Shown here: positions 11,701 through 23,400 of the stretch, one piece after another
How the letters are laid out: every line of letters begins with the position of its first letter
How positions within the stretch are numbered: position 1 is the first letter of the stretch
Assembly: GCF_027172205.1 (NCBI RefSeq)
Contig: NC_070608.1
Location: forward strand, 42,302,001-42,366,000
DNA from: Podarcis raffonei
Lineage: Eukaryota; Chordata; Lepidosauria; Squamata; Lacertidae
DNA: 64,000 nt
Reading direction: 5' to 3'
The notes under the pieces: model-generated
Databases searched by the model: none
What the model was told of the DNA's origin: nothing
What the model saw: only the letters and a program-made list of their open reading frames with translations
Made by a program: the position numbers and the translations under genes

Positions 11701-13783
11701 GAGCTCAACACAGGAGTTAAACAACCAGATCAGGTGACAGATCATAAAACTCTACAGTATTCTATGGTTTGAGCTTCCCAAGACCTTAAGATAGATAAAA
11801 AGTTAATGCACATATGGTTAGCTGCTTCTTTGTATATTTGGGGATTGCTTTAGCTTCAATCAGGTAATTCAAAGTGTATACTGGTTAAGATAGTCTTACA
11901 GTCACTGCTCAAGCCATTCTTGTACTTCCACGTCTTCTTCAGTATTATTAACAGTTTTAATTTACTAGAGTGCTCCCAAATCACAACAAAAAAGTGAAGG
12001 AATACATTCTATCAGTGCCTAGTTGCAACACTTGTTTGTTATTCAAAGTCAGTCTGCTTTTTCTCAGAATCTTCATAATGTAAAATGTGGTAGCAGATGA
12101 TGGTGCACTACCCACCTGTCTGCAATAAATATTATTTCAATGTAATCCTATGCATGTTTTCAAAAGGGCTTACTTCTAGATAAGCATACAGAGTTTCACT
12201 TTTAACACTATTTTACATCTACTATACCTGTTTGTCGCAGCATCTACAGCTCCCCACCAATTTCTTCATGTTGTTTTCAACATCTAAGGCTCTGTTAGGA
12301 CGTGCTTTTTCTTTTCGGGTGACAATGCCTCTGCATAGTGGGCAATGTGTTCCACCTTCTTTCATAGCCATTAAGAAACATTTCCTGCAAAACCTGAACC
12401 CAAATATAAAGTTGAGTACAAAAATAATGTTCTGCTTTACCAATTAATAGTCATTCTAATCCCATTATTATTACTACAGCATGCCACTTTCACCAGTCTG
12501 TGATAACTCATATACTCATGATTTAAAGTTGGGGAGAGCAGTGAAATTTGCAGATTACGGTATATATTGAGGATGGTAAAAATCCAAGCAGACTTCCTAA
12601 ACATATCAAAACTGTGTGAATGAGAGGTGGGGGTGACAAAGGAGATTCAAAGTGATGTACACTGAGACAAAAAAAACCTAACTTCAGGGAATCAAAACTG
12701 CCAGTTACTCACCAAGAAAGATATTGAGGGGTTATGACAGAGTACAAAATGAAAAATGAACCCAGTGCACACCAGCTGTGAAAAGGGCAAACTGTACACC
12801 AAGGATAATTACAAAATACATTCAAAATTAAACCGCCTTTCAAAAAAAACCACTTTTATATAGATCTGCACTTGAGCCAGATCTGAAATAGTAAGATACA
12901 GAGAACTACCAGAGTGATTAGAGCACTTTTCTGATGAGAAAAGTCATCACATTTGGGGCTTTTAATAGTGAAGAAAAAGGCAAATGAGGGAGGATGGGTA
13001 GGAATCACTGTGTAGGTTTATAAAATTATGCTTATGTTGAAAAAGTGAAAGGAAGTTTTCTCCATCTCTCATAATATTAGAACTCAAGGTCATCCAATGA
13101 AACTGAATGACAGAAGATTCAATACATTCTTAAAAAAAAACACTTTATCACATAGCATGTAATGAACTTATGGAATTTGCTTTTATGAGATATTGTGCAG
13201 TAAGGCTATTCTTATCTACATCCAAAAACTGGAATAATTTCCATTCTGAGTAGCTTTAAGATTATCTGGGTTACAACACTTAGTAAAGCTTAGTAAAGCT
13301 TAGCAAAGCTTAGCAAATGTTCGAATTTGTGCTGTGCATGGGAACAAACAGAACTCAAAAGGACGCAGTAGATGTATTTTAACAAGCAAGCACAAACTTC
13401 ATGGAGGGCTTCTGTGGTGATTTTTCAAGAAAAAGTATCTTATGCAGCATATACAAGAGTAGAAGCACTTACAAAAATTTATGAATTGGCACTTGTTTAG
13501 CATACGTAAAAGTAGTTGCATCCTCCTCAAAAGTGGGGTTAACAAGAGAACATCCTCCTTAAAAATACAAATGTTTACTGAGATCAGTTAGATAGGAAGA
13601 GTATGAGGGAAGGGAGAAAATATATAATTAACAATGGAGGGGCAAATAAAAATGGGCCAGAGACATAGATACATACACATGCTGACAAGCAGAAATCCTC
13701 ACAGGTGTTTTAAACACATCTTGGCAAACAGGACAGTAATAATCATCTTCATTGAAACAAATAGTGGCAGGTTCCTCATTCAT
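5796..13783 (-). CDS. RNF138: RNF138, RING-type E3 ubiquitin ligase (complete coding sequence, 7 coding exons)
   Basis: Coding exons read on the minus strand: 13677-13783, 12228-12393, 11367-11482, 10558-10623, 9088-9193, 7496-7603 and 5796-5864 (stop TGA). All junctions are GT-AG and phases agree, giving 245 residues, the length I recall for human RNF138. The protein starts MNEEPATICFNEDDYYCPVC. It has a C3HC4 RING split across the first two coding exons (CPVC, CQHVFCRKC, CPLC), then a C2HC zinc finger (CRCC to HYKSC), two C2H2-like fingers (CPLC-HCNDRH and CPIC-HLNLRH) and a C-terminal ubiquitin-interacting motif (FQNAVEES). The exon holding the ATG has an acceptor 20 bases upstream, so a noncoding first exon is expected in the CpG island near 15 kb. 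Known family role: nuclear E3 ligase that binds DNA ends and promotes CtIP-dependent resection. Introns carry a nested SINE pair (8145-8767) and a Tigger-like element (9426-9667). Confidence 0.96.
8145..8767 (-). mobile_element. Sauria-type tRNA-derived SINE, interrupted by another SINE
   Basis: Read on the minus strand, the tRNA-like head (GGGACGCGGGTAGCACTGTG, then GGTTCGAATCCCC) lies at the right. The body with GGCTTAGTCTTGCTGGCCACATG-like sequence and the TTTACCTTTA tail lie at the left. A 10-bp target site duplication TTAAGAAAAC flanks the whole unit (8135-8144 and 8768-8777). The element is split in its middle by the SINE at 8346-8606. It lies in an RNF138 intron. Confidence 0.9.
8346..8606 (+). 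mobile_element. CORE/MIR-like tRNA-derived SINE with CTT tail, nested in a Sauria SINE
   Basis: It starts GAGAGCCAGTGTGGTGTAGT with an A-box-like and B-box-like tRNA promoter (GGTTCGCGTCTCC). A MIR-like core follows (TGGGTGACCTTGGGCCAGTC, then CTCACCTCACAGAG), then GGCGGGATATCAAATCC and a (CTT)n tail. The surrounding Sauria SINE resumes directly after the tail, so this copy is the younger insertion. Confidence 0.85.
9426..9667. mobile_element. Tigger-like MITE (about 240 bp, TA target site)
   Basis: Terminal inverted repeats CAGTGGTACCTCGGGTTAA and TTAACCCGAGGTACCACTG are flanked by TA on both sides. The interior has short direct repeats of the CTTCAGGTTA type. It has no coding capacity. The termini resemble pogo/Tigger (Tc1/mariner superfamily). 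It lies in an RNF138 intron. Confidence 0.75.
11367..11482 (-). other. RNF138: RNF138 coding exon for the C2HC finger
   Basis: This 116-bp exon encodes IRFSRMRQHYKSCKKYQDEY and the linker up to SQDSTGNR. It supplies the His and last Cys of the C2HC finger begun in the previous exon. Together with the next exon (10558-10623) it fills the place taken by one 95-bp exon in RNF125; all three end in phase 2. Confidence 0.9.
12140..12190. repeat. Partial copy of a short palindromic dispersed repeat
   Basis: The sequence AATCCTATGCATGTTTTCAA followed by GCTTACTTCTAGATAAGCATAC matches the pattern of the short quasi-palindromic family seen better at 36285-36377. Only part is preserved. Confidence 0.4.
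13282..13317. repeat. Short tandem repeat, 10-bp unit
   Basis: About 3.5 copies of AGTAAAGCTT/AGCAAAGCTT lie in the intron between the first two RNF138 coding exons. The units differ only at one site. Confidence 0.8.
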
Positions 13784-14759
13784 GGCAGCAAACTGTTGTA
13801 CTTCTGAAAGAGCAATGGAACAACATATAGAGAACAATTATCACCCTAAGTACTGGGAACAAGAGCATAAGACAGTGTTTATCCTGTCTTTTGTCTTCAC
13901 TTAATTATTCACTTCCTTGAGTACAGTATTTGAGAAGGCCATGAAAGCTTGCCCCTTAAGAGCACAGAAGAATGAGTGCTGTGACCCCTTGACATATATG
14001 ACTTGGCAAGTGTGACTAAAACTTTGGGGAGACACACGTCTCAGCTTGGTTTCACTATGTGCAAAACTATAGCTGCCTACACTATGGATGAGGATGATTC
14101 AAAGGCCTGAAGTGAAGAATGAATGGACTTCTGGTGGTGGAAAAGGTACATTTATTTTCTGCAGTACCGCATGGGAGCTACCTACCAGTACCTAGTGTTG
14201 TTTTGCCCCTACTGCTATTGGTGTAGTAAAATGCCCTAAAAATGGAACGGGGAACTTGTGGCCCTCCTGGTTTTGTTGGCCTCAAACTCCCACCCGTTCC
14301 AGCCCTAATGGCAGATGGTCAAGGTTTGTCTGAGGTTTGATTATAGGAGCGTTTCCTTCTGTATCCTCCATTCTGTTCAGGTTATTTTCCATCAAAGGCC
14401 TTTTTTCACATGGCCCCATAACTCTGCTACACCCTCCTGCAAGATGGCCCCTCTTGCCATGAATAAAAAAAAATACATATCTATTGGCGGCCTAATTCAC
14501 CTGCCCTTTGGCATTTTAGGCTGCGACCCAACACAAGTCTTACTTGCCCCATGTAACGCAGGAGGGCTTACTTTGGAGTAAAAGGGTATTTATTCACGGC
14601 GAGCCTCACGCAAAATATAAATTGTAGGCCATTATTTTGTGGTTTTCTTAATGCACTGAAAGCAACGTACCGGTGCTGGTTTTTGTTACCACTTCGGAAA
14701 CTTTAACCAAGTCGGCATGCAAATAATAACGTGTTTTCATATTTATATTACGTACAATT

Positions 14760-15330
14760 AAAGGAAATCCCACCGTCGCGATACTGACGGCGCGAGAGGG
14801 AGGCGAGGCCTTAAGGGCCCCGAGGAGGAGGAAGAGCACAGCGAGGCGACTCTTCAAGCCTCAGCCCCGCGCCGGCTTCTCGGCGTTTATGTCCCCGACA
14901 AGCCGAATCCCGGCCCCCACCTCGCAAAAATAAAACCACGCCCGCCCTTCGCCTCGAGGTGCGGCCTAGAGCCCCAGCCACTACCTTTCGGGAGAACGGG
15001 AAGGTCGGTCGCAAGCTTCGGGGCCGGGCCGGGATCTTCAGGGCTCCCGGAGGCCAAGCCGGTCAAACCGCCGCCGCTCTCCATGTAGGTCTTAGGCCGC
15101 CGCCGCGGCGGCCTCTTCCCAACAGGCAGGCCGGGGTTGCCATGGCAATAGTCCCCCCCTCCCCTCCGGCGTGAATTGTTATTGAACAAGAGTCGTCGCC
15201 GCCGCCGCCGCCTCCTCCTCCTCTTCCCTCCGCCTGCCTGGCTGCCTGGAGGCGACGCGGAAGCCGCTTTTTCGACCGCGAGTTTCTTTTACGCGCTGGC
15301 AGGCCTCGCGAAAGGCTTAAAGTGGCACGT
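14760..15330 (-). promoter_or_regulatory. RNF138: CpG island and promoter of RNF138
   Basis: This is a sharply GC- and CpG-rich stretch in an AT-rich background, about 1 kb upstream of the RNF138 ATG exon. It should hold the TSS and noncoding exon 1 on the minus strand. A plausible splice donor on that strand (CCGAAAG then GTAGTGG) has its last exon base at about 14985. A short GCC/TCC-rich run lies at 15190-15228. No TATA box is evident, as is usual for CpG-island promoters. The open frames here on both strands are compositional. Confidence 0.75.
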
Positions 15331-18300
15331 TTGTGAGGGGCTCGCCAAGACCTAATATTTCACCATTGTCTTCCTGTCGCGTGAAGGTGCAAGAACTGGG
15401 GTCTCAAAAGAGCTCCCGTCAAAGCAAGAGTTTTAAGACGGGTTGTGGGGAATGGATATATGCACAGCACAACCCCCTTCAGTTCCGAAACTCCCTTGTG
15501 GAATGGCATATACGCACCCTGCTCGCTTAACTGACCATAATAAACCCCACTGAACACAGATTGCTGCCTAGTTTAAAAACAGAGAGAACGAATTGCACTG
15601 TGAAGTCTCTAGTCCTCTCGGTTTGGAGAGAGGAAAAATATCAGGGGGAAACAGGATTCCGGACTGTGTTCTGAACGCAGACGGAAACGTTTAATTCATT
15701 AAATGCCTGCACATCTTTTACCCTTCTTTCTGCAAACATTTCTCTTAGGCTGGCGGATAGCGATTGAATTTGCTTTCTGTGTAGGGTAGGCAAGAAGCTG
15801 GGCCATTGTGTCTCAAGCATAATTGTGTTTGTATGCTTTTTTTCTTCCTTCGGTGTAAATCGCATTGAGCCGTTTTAACAGACACGTGGACAAAGGGCAT
15901 ATAGAGTTTCAAAGGACACCCGATATCGGGTTATTATCAGCCCTGAGACCACAGTAGGCCCGCCTTGTAACATAGGTGCCATGATGAGGCCTTGTCCGGA
16001 AGGGCGGAAAAAAACCTTGGGAGGCCCCATTTAGGTGGACTATGCTCCTTCTCTCCTTTCTAACATGTTGCTTTCTCCCATTGTTACCTCAGAAATTTGT
16101 GCTTCGGCGGCCAGTCTCTGCATGGGTGTCAAAATAGGGTTCTTGCTTAGGAGAGCGGAAGAGACACGGTCTTCTGAGAAGTTAGCCGCACGGTTCCCCA
16201 GCAGCTGCAGCAGCTCTCACCGCCCTTCTGCTTCCTGAATTGCGACTGCCCTCTAATGGCTGCTTGCATGATACATGTCAGCTTGCTAACAGCCGGCATT
16301 GTGGGGGAGATCAGGGAATGGAGAGATTGCTGATCAAAGCATGTCAGCTGAAACAAGTCTTAGGGTGTTATCCCGTCAGTGCACAGGAAAGAAAGGCATG
16401 CCCAAGACAATAAGTCCTGGGGCCAGGATTACACATTGCTCCCTTCACTCACGTACAGCCAGTCTTAGATCGGGTGTGAAAGGATCTTGAAGCTCCAGCC
16501 AGGAACAGAAGACTGTAAATAGGGCAGTGTGTGTGACAAAACGGAAGGATGTTAAAGACTTGTTAAATTCGGAAAAGGCAGGATTAAGGCTTCACTCTTA
16601 TACACACACACACATAGTGGATGTCCCACAGTTAGATATATGCCCCTCATTTTAAAACAGACATATAAAAAGTATATCATGACTAGTTTAAGAGTACATA
16701 TTGGATTCTCATAGTTGATTTTGATAATATGGTGCTACTGAATTTTTTAAAGTTTTTATCTTTTGCAATAAGTGCTGTGTTGAAACACAGGCAGCAAATT
16801 TTTATGAACAAAAATTATTGTAAGTAAAACATTCTAAATCACTCATTTAGTGACAATTTTTATATATTTTAATATGATTTTCAAATCTTCACATAATTTA
16901 CATGTACTGCTTATTCTGAAATGACCCATTATCTCTACAATAAATATTTATTTGTATATCTCTGTCTTTCAAGTTACCTTCCGCTGCTGAAACTTCTTTA
17001 ATTCAATGCAGGAAGAAATAGAAACACATTTTATACTCGACCTGGACATACTTGTCTTGAACAAATTCCCACTGATTTAAATAGAATATATTTCTATACT
17101 TCCATAGGCCCTCAGCTTAATGCCTTGATCTTGAGCTACAGAATTGGCGAGTGACCCACATGATTGAGCAGCTGGGTTCTGCTTGCCCTGGGACCCAGTA
17201 TAATGGTCACTGGTGTTGCTGGGTCAGCAACACTTTCTCCCAAAGCTCATACATTGCACTACTGTTCATATAGTATGACTTTTACTTCAGTAATACATTC
17301 AGTATTAAATTTGCAGTAATTTTACTCAATGAAACCCATGAATCAGAATGATTTGACCCTATAAATTGTAAGTTGCATAGTGAATACCATTGGTTAACAA
17401 GGCTTCCAAATAATTCTCATTTATTGTGAGGGATGATAACTGTTAAGTTACTTATGTGGCCCACCCCTGCATCACCAAACTACTGCTTTTTCACAATAAT
17501 CTTTTGACACAGTAGCTAGGATCTGAATAATGGTCATCAGCCCTTAAAAATGGCTATCTACGTATCCACAAATGAAGCTAAAAGACCTACATTCATGGAT
17601 GCTACTTTGTTTCCCTTTTCCACAAATCCAAACCTGATGAGACTCTGCATTTCATTTGATGTTTGGATTGGCTTGCTTTGGGCCACAATGTTGGTTAAAA
17701 TAAGTTTCATATATGATTGAAGGCTAGGAAAATGTCTAGCTTTTCAGAACTTTCTACTACGTGTGTAATACATTTGGTATTCTAAATGACCTGAAAGTAC
17801 CTTGACCACCTGGGGCATTGTCATCTTGTCCCCAATTAAGACTTTTCTGGTAATCGGAGTGTGGTGGACTACAGTTTATGTTCTAGGGTCTTCTATGGAC
17901 CCTAGAAGTGTCTCCACTATTTGCGGGGGGGGGGGTATGCTTTGAATCTGCAACTCTGTTCAGTTTTGTTAAGAGTCTCTTTAAAAAATGTTACCCTAGC
18001 TGTGAGGGAACTGCTTTTCTGTGAGCACATGCAGTGCACCTGGGAACCCTAACCCATAGAATCAGCATTCCCCCAGAATATGGAGTCTGAGGTTAGCACC
18101 CATGCAATTTCAGCCCATCTGTATGGTTAAGTAATGAAAAGTGGCATGGTTAGGTAACATTTAAGGAGCACCTCAGACAATAGTGTCTCATAATTTGGTG
18201 GGGTGGAGGTTAGGCTGTATGCCAAAGTCCCTTCTAATTCCTAGATCCAGCAAGAATTCAATTGTTTGAATAGTCAGGCCAGCTTCTTGGTGAGTTAATG

Positions 18301-18720
18301 CCCCCCTTAGGTTAAAAAAGTTGAGTGGCTTTGTGCCAGAAGGCAAATGAATGGGCCCCTCTCCAGCTGTTGGTGAGAAGGACAGAGGCAGAGTTGTGTG
18401 TGAGAGCGCTAGAAGCTAGAGGCAGGTTTCTGGCCTGAGAAGGAAAACCATGCTTGATTTCTGCTTGAGTTCAAGGCTGTGGCCATGGGAGAAGCAAGAC
18501 CTTCTGGGATGCTGTAGGCTCAGGGCTGTATATGGGTGTAAGCAATCCATAATCATTCCAAGGAATCCAAACCCTGGGAAACCACCTGCCACCCCTGGAA
18601 TCTTGCAGTGCTTGAAGATTAGGGTGGTGTGCAACATTATATACCAAATGTCCAGTCTTCCTAGTTCTGTGCAAGATCCTAACCATTTTGATGCCTTCAT
18701 GAGTGAGTGAATCCATCAAA
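15330..18720. other. Intergenic stretch with nothing recognised
   Basis: Apart from a short CA repeat near 16605-16615, a G run near 17925 and single-copy-looking AT-rich DNA, I see no gene, RNA gene or recognisable transposon. Several short open frames (for example the overlapping frames at 18416-18719) have no recognisable protein similarity and are treated as chance. Confidence 0.4.
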
Positions 18721-19624
18721 GCATTTAATATATCTATATATAAGAACAGATTTACACCATTTCAGGTATTTATGTACAAATGTGTACTTTAATTCTTACA
18801 AAATATATTTACAGTTAACTGCATCAATGAAAAACACTTAGGCATTATTTAACCAATATATATCTATGTCATATTAGTCTGCTACAACAATTGAATACAA
18901 CATGGAACAAAACAGGAAGGCACAACCAATCTCTTATTAGGAGCTGCTGATTTTGGCTTTACTACTTTCCCTCACTAAAACTTTGCACCTTATCTTCAAG
19001 CTGCTCTATCAGTGTAAAATATGCTGTTATTAATAATTCTCCTGAAGTCCTCAGAACTGTAAAATGATATAGTACTATTTGTCAAACATTAACTGTAGCT
19101 TCTCTTTTTGAACTCTGATCTGTATTATGACACTTCAGAAAGTAAACAGTTGTTTGCTCTCCCTCATTGGCATTGCAACATCTAAATGATCATGAAAACT
19201 CTGGCCTGCCCTTTGAAAGCACAGTCACAAGATGCTCTGAGCTTTGGTCATATATTTTTTTACCAAAAAAAAAAAAAACTTCAGACAAGAGGCTTCTTAG
19301 TAAGCTTTGCTGCAAAAGAAACAGACAGTAAAAAATAATTTTTAATATTCAAAAGAGTGACAGTGTTATTTTTCTCAATGTAATGTAGCTCTTTAAACAA
19401 TATAATTAGGCAAGGCAAAATCCATTTCTAATTTTGATGACAAATTTGAAGGTACATTGAAAATAAATCTTTTTGATGGCTAATTTGGAAGATAAATTTT
19501 CTCAGCCTTTAATGTTTTGAAAATTTGGTAGTGGATTAGGTTATATAAATCAAGTGGAGGTTATCTGTAAAATGCTACTTTGTATCATAACTCACTAATA
19601 GCAAAAAAATTACGTTTGACTACT

Positions 19625-19690
19625 CAAACAAGTCCTGCTGAGTCCAATGGGACTTACTCCTAGGTAAGTATTGTTACATTGCAGCCTAAA
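19625..19690. repeat. Copy of a short palindromic dispersed repeat
   Basis: The pattern is CCTGCTGAGTCCAATGGGAC, then TTACTCCTAGGTAAGT, then ACATTGCAGCC. It is the same family as the copies near 28062, 36285, 44868 and 54900. Confidence 0.55.
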
Positions 19691-19854
19691 ACACCAGTGG
19701 ATGCTGTAGAAACAGACCTTGAGGTGTGTTTTATGCTGCATTAATTATTTTGCTCGTCTTTATATTGCATTGAGAACACATCAAATTCATGTGCTTAATT
19801 GATCCTCATTTAGGCCCTATTCACTTTTCAGCCTTTATTAGATGCCACCTAAGA

Positions 19855-19988
19855 CAAGTGGGGGGAACCGTTGGCCCTCCAGATATTGCAGAATTACAAC
19901 TCCTATCAGCCCCAGTAAACATGGCCAATGGCTAGGAATGATGGAAGTGTTCAGCAACATATAGAGGGTCAAAGGTTTCCTATCCCTG
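19855..19988. mobile_element. hAT-like short inverted-repeat element (old copy)
   Basis: The left end GTGGGGGGAACCGTTGGCCC and right end GGTTTCCTATCCCTG are imperfect inverted repeats around a palindromic interior (TTACAACTCCTATCAG and CTAGGAATGATGG). It is the same type as the better preserved copies at 60521-60656 and 36404-36536. No convincing 8-bp target site duplication remains. Confidence 0.5.
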
Positions 19989-20440
19989 CTCAAGTTTTTA
20001 GCATAACTGTTTCCCAGAAACTAAATAAGTGAATGCAGTTAGAAATCAGGTGCAGCTCTCGCATGGCTGTGCACTCCTGAGAATCCTTGATGTAGTGACA
20101 TCCTGAGAAGAGGAAAAATACTCATAAGCAGTGGCAGCCCATCCAGAAAGATGGCCCTAACTGCTTCTAATCAGTGCACATTGCAGGAAGAATCCTTGGG
20201 TGTGCTCAGCTCAGTAGGTCACAACTCAACAAGATTACCTTCTCAGAAGGTCATAACCATTCAAGATTGTCATGCCTATACAATATAACAACATAATGAA
20301 TTTTGACAATGCTAAAAATAATTTGTTATTAGGGAGGCTGAACTATAATCCTAAAGAAGTTGACAACAATACTTTACAAGCAACATTTTAATTCACAGTG
20401 TAATGAATCCATTTGGTATGTCTTCCAAACTTTGATAGGA

Positions 20441-23400
20441 TTACGCCGTATTTGGATTAGGCACATGCATATACTCTATTAATGACCGATCTAGAACTCT
20501 TTCAACGAGAGCTTCTTCCACTATACTTATATCCTGAAATAAGAAGGGAAGATAGTCAGACATGCAAGTAAAGCAAAAACAAAACAAAATCCTGCTTAGC
20601 AATAAAAGTAGTCCTATTAGGCTGCAACCGTAGTTGAACCGTTATTTAGACCAACACCAATGAGACCATAAGCACCAATCTTATCGATATCTCCTCTTGA
20701 GCCTTCCTTATCTACCACCCAAATTTAGATTTTCCTGCACTAACATTTCCAAGGAAAGTGAAACGATATTTGGATACAATTTCTGCTTACCAATAAATAT
20801 TTGCAAAGAGCTGCAGAATGTCAGTGAGATGTTTACTTCTACTGCCCTTAAGTGCTAGTTTTTCAAGAGTGACTAGACATCAGGCATAAGGGTGACTGTA
20901 TCAGCCCACTTCCAGCTTTCTACCCTTTGAGAAATTTGCACCATCAGGACAAATTCTGCTAACATAACAGCAAGACAGTCTGAGATGTTTGTTTCTAGTG
21001 TTTATGTGATACCACCAATGATCTAAGACAAGAGGTTTTCTAGTGAATTACAGTACAAGAAAATCAGGGTTGGGCTAAGTGAATTATTATCCCATGCAAT
21101 TACACTCTATGAGTACAACTGTAATATTCTTATTACACAAGATGATTTCCTTTCTTGCAGAAATAGGCAAACAAGAAAAACAGAATGATTTGTCTAAGTT
21201 AGCATGGTTGCTTAATTTTTGTACTATGCACCATTTTATGTTTCATTGTATTTAATGCCATTTATTTATATTTTTGATTCCCCCTCTCATATACTACTTT
21301 CTGAAGACCTCTGGCTCTAATGTTTGCCCTAAACTATTAAGACCAATGCCTCTCACTTGCTCCCCCCACACCCAAACTTTGTCCCCTAATTTTCTGGGAA
21401 ACCTGTTGCAGTTATTTCAAAAGCATACTCAAACTGGGGTGGGGAAGGATTAGATCAGAAAGAGAGATCGGAACAACTCCTTCACTAATTGTTGGACTGG
21501 TATTAAGGAAGTTAGGCATCTCTGCATGAGTGTAGCACCTTTGAGCTATTTGATTATTTCTCCACTGAAGTTTCTTAAGGCTTGTAACTTTTCTAATTCC
21601 CCAACCATGACATTCTTGCAATCTACATATGTCCTCATATGACTTATCAAGGAGATATGGGAGAGGTGGAAGTTGTAAATAAATGACTCTTAGCAGGGGG
21701 TTAGGAAAAACAACCAGGCAATTTACTCACTATGTAGTCTTCATAATAGAACGTATGTCTGAGCTGAAGGTGCCTTAAGAAATTCCTGCTGCAATAACTT
21801 GAACCACCACCAGGTGATAAGCGACAAATCGGACAGTACTGTAAATAGTTCAAGGGGGGGAAATAAATGCACTAAAAAAGTGTTTTCACAGTAGCAAAAG
21901 AAATGATTATTGCTAAAGAAAGCAAAATCTCCACATCTGAATGACTAAAAAGATATTAACTGATGTTTGTTACCAGTAAATTCAGATAATTCTTTGTTCT
22001 GTTTTGTATACAACTAATAAAGTGCCTTGTAAACCAGTCTCTCATGCTTAGATGTTGTTGGGTTGCTTTTTGGGGGGGTTGCATAAATGAGGTACACGTT
22101 CCTAGCTATGGAGTGCTCCCCCCCCCTTGTATGCTGTTTTTATGCTATCTGACAGAGCTGGCCCAGGAGGAGATCATGGAACTGACTGATGCTGAAAGGT
22201 TGAGTAACAGCAGCAGGGTCACACTCTCCCTCTCCCAGTTAATCCATCAGGGCAACTAAGGCTGATTTATTCTTGAAACCAATCCTGAGGCCGGACTGAA
22301 ATGGGTCAAGAAAACCGATATCTTCCAATAATGCCTATAGTTGCACTGACACTACTCTCTTGATCACCTTACCCAAGAGAGTATTAGCAACTGGTCAATA
22401 ATTATCCAAAGTTGTCTTCTTTAGGAGAGATTGTATCAGAGCTTCTTTTAAAGCCAGAGGCACCATTCCTCCTTGTAATGAGACATTCACTACTGTCTGA
22501 ACCAACATAGTCATGTAGTCAAACCACTCTGGCTAGCTTTAATCAATGAAGATGGCGTCAACTGAAACTGATCCCATAAAACTTGGTGACATGGAATACT
22601 GGAAACATCATCTGGATGTAATAGCAGCAAAGTCATATATTTTCATTTATCATATTTATTTGTCACTTACTACACAGAATGCCTTGAAGCAACTATCTCT
22701 ATCATCTACCTATCTATAACCTATTAGTTGACCATAAATATGCATATTCTAGTTTATGCTGCTACCTAATATTTCAAACAGTCAGTCAATTGATTTAAAC
22801 AACAATGTGATTTGAACCTAAAAAATAAGGTGTTTACCACGGCTCTCCTGTCAGATCTGTGGAAAGTGAGAAAATGGTCCAGAAAATCTTCTTCATCCAA
22901 TGAATACTGGCAGAAAGGGCATGGATATCTGAAATCACATAAGGTACTATTTATATATTAGCTGCATTTTTACATTTTACAGATGGTGTAGTAGTTACAT
23001 ATTAAAAGCCAATATATTCTAGAGCAGGCAACTGAACTGAATGGTGAGCCACTTTGCTCCTGCTAAATGGGATTCTGCATCAAGTCTCTCTCTACTGGAG
23101 ATGGAATGGGGACATGGTGCGAGTAAAGACTGTAGGCATAAAGATATGGTTACATATTGTGAACAGAGAACACTATGCCTTCCCCATCTAACACATACAA
23201 CACATACAACAGAAATGGTTTAATTGTTTTTCCAAAATTTACCCCTCCCCCCCCCACACAGCACAATCAAGGATGCCAACAGTTTCTTCAAAGGTTGCTG
23301 AACATTGGAATTGGTCACCAGAATTACATTACAATAGTAGTCCTGCCCATGCACTGAATCGTTATAAGTATTCGAAGCAGAATTCAAGGTACTTGTTTGA

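Larger units (their letters stand above)
18720..20440 (-). other. Probable RNF125 3' UTR and flank
   Basis: This is AT-rich DNA directly after the RNF125 stop on the minus strand. A variant poly(A) signal ATTAAA occurs about 50 bases after the stop (plus-strand TTTAAT near 20388) and AATAAA occurs further out (near 19828). The 3' end is therefore uncertain. The stretch also holds a palindromic repeat copy near 19625-19690 and a hAT-like element at 19855-19988. Confidence 0.35.

Noticed and set aside
13628-13837. An upstream in-frame Met before the RNF138 start
   Set aside because: Bases before 13803 on the minus strand are intron: a good acceptor (CTCTTTCAG) sits there, so translation starts at 13783.
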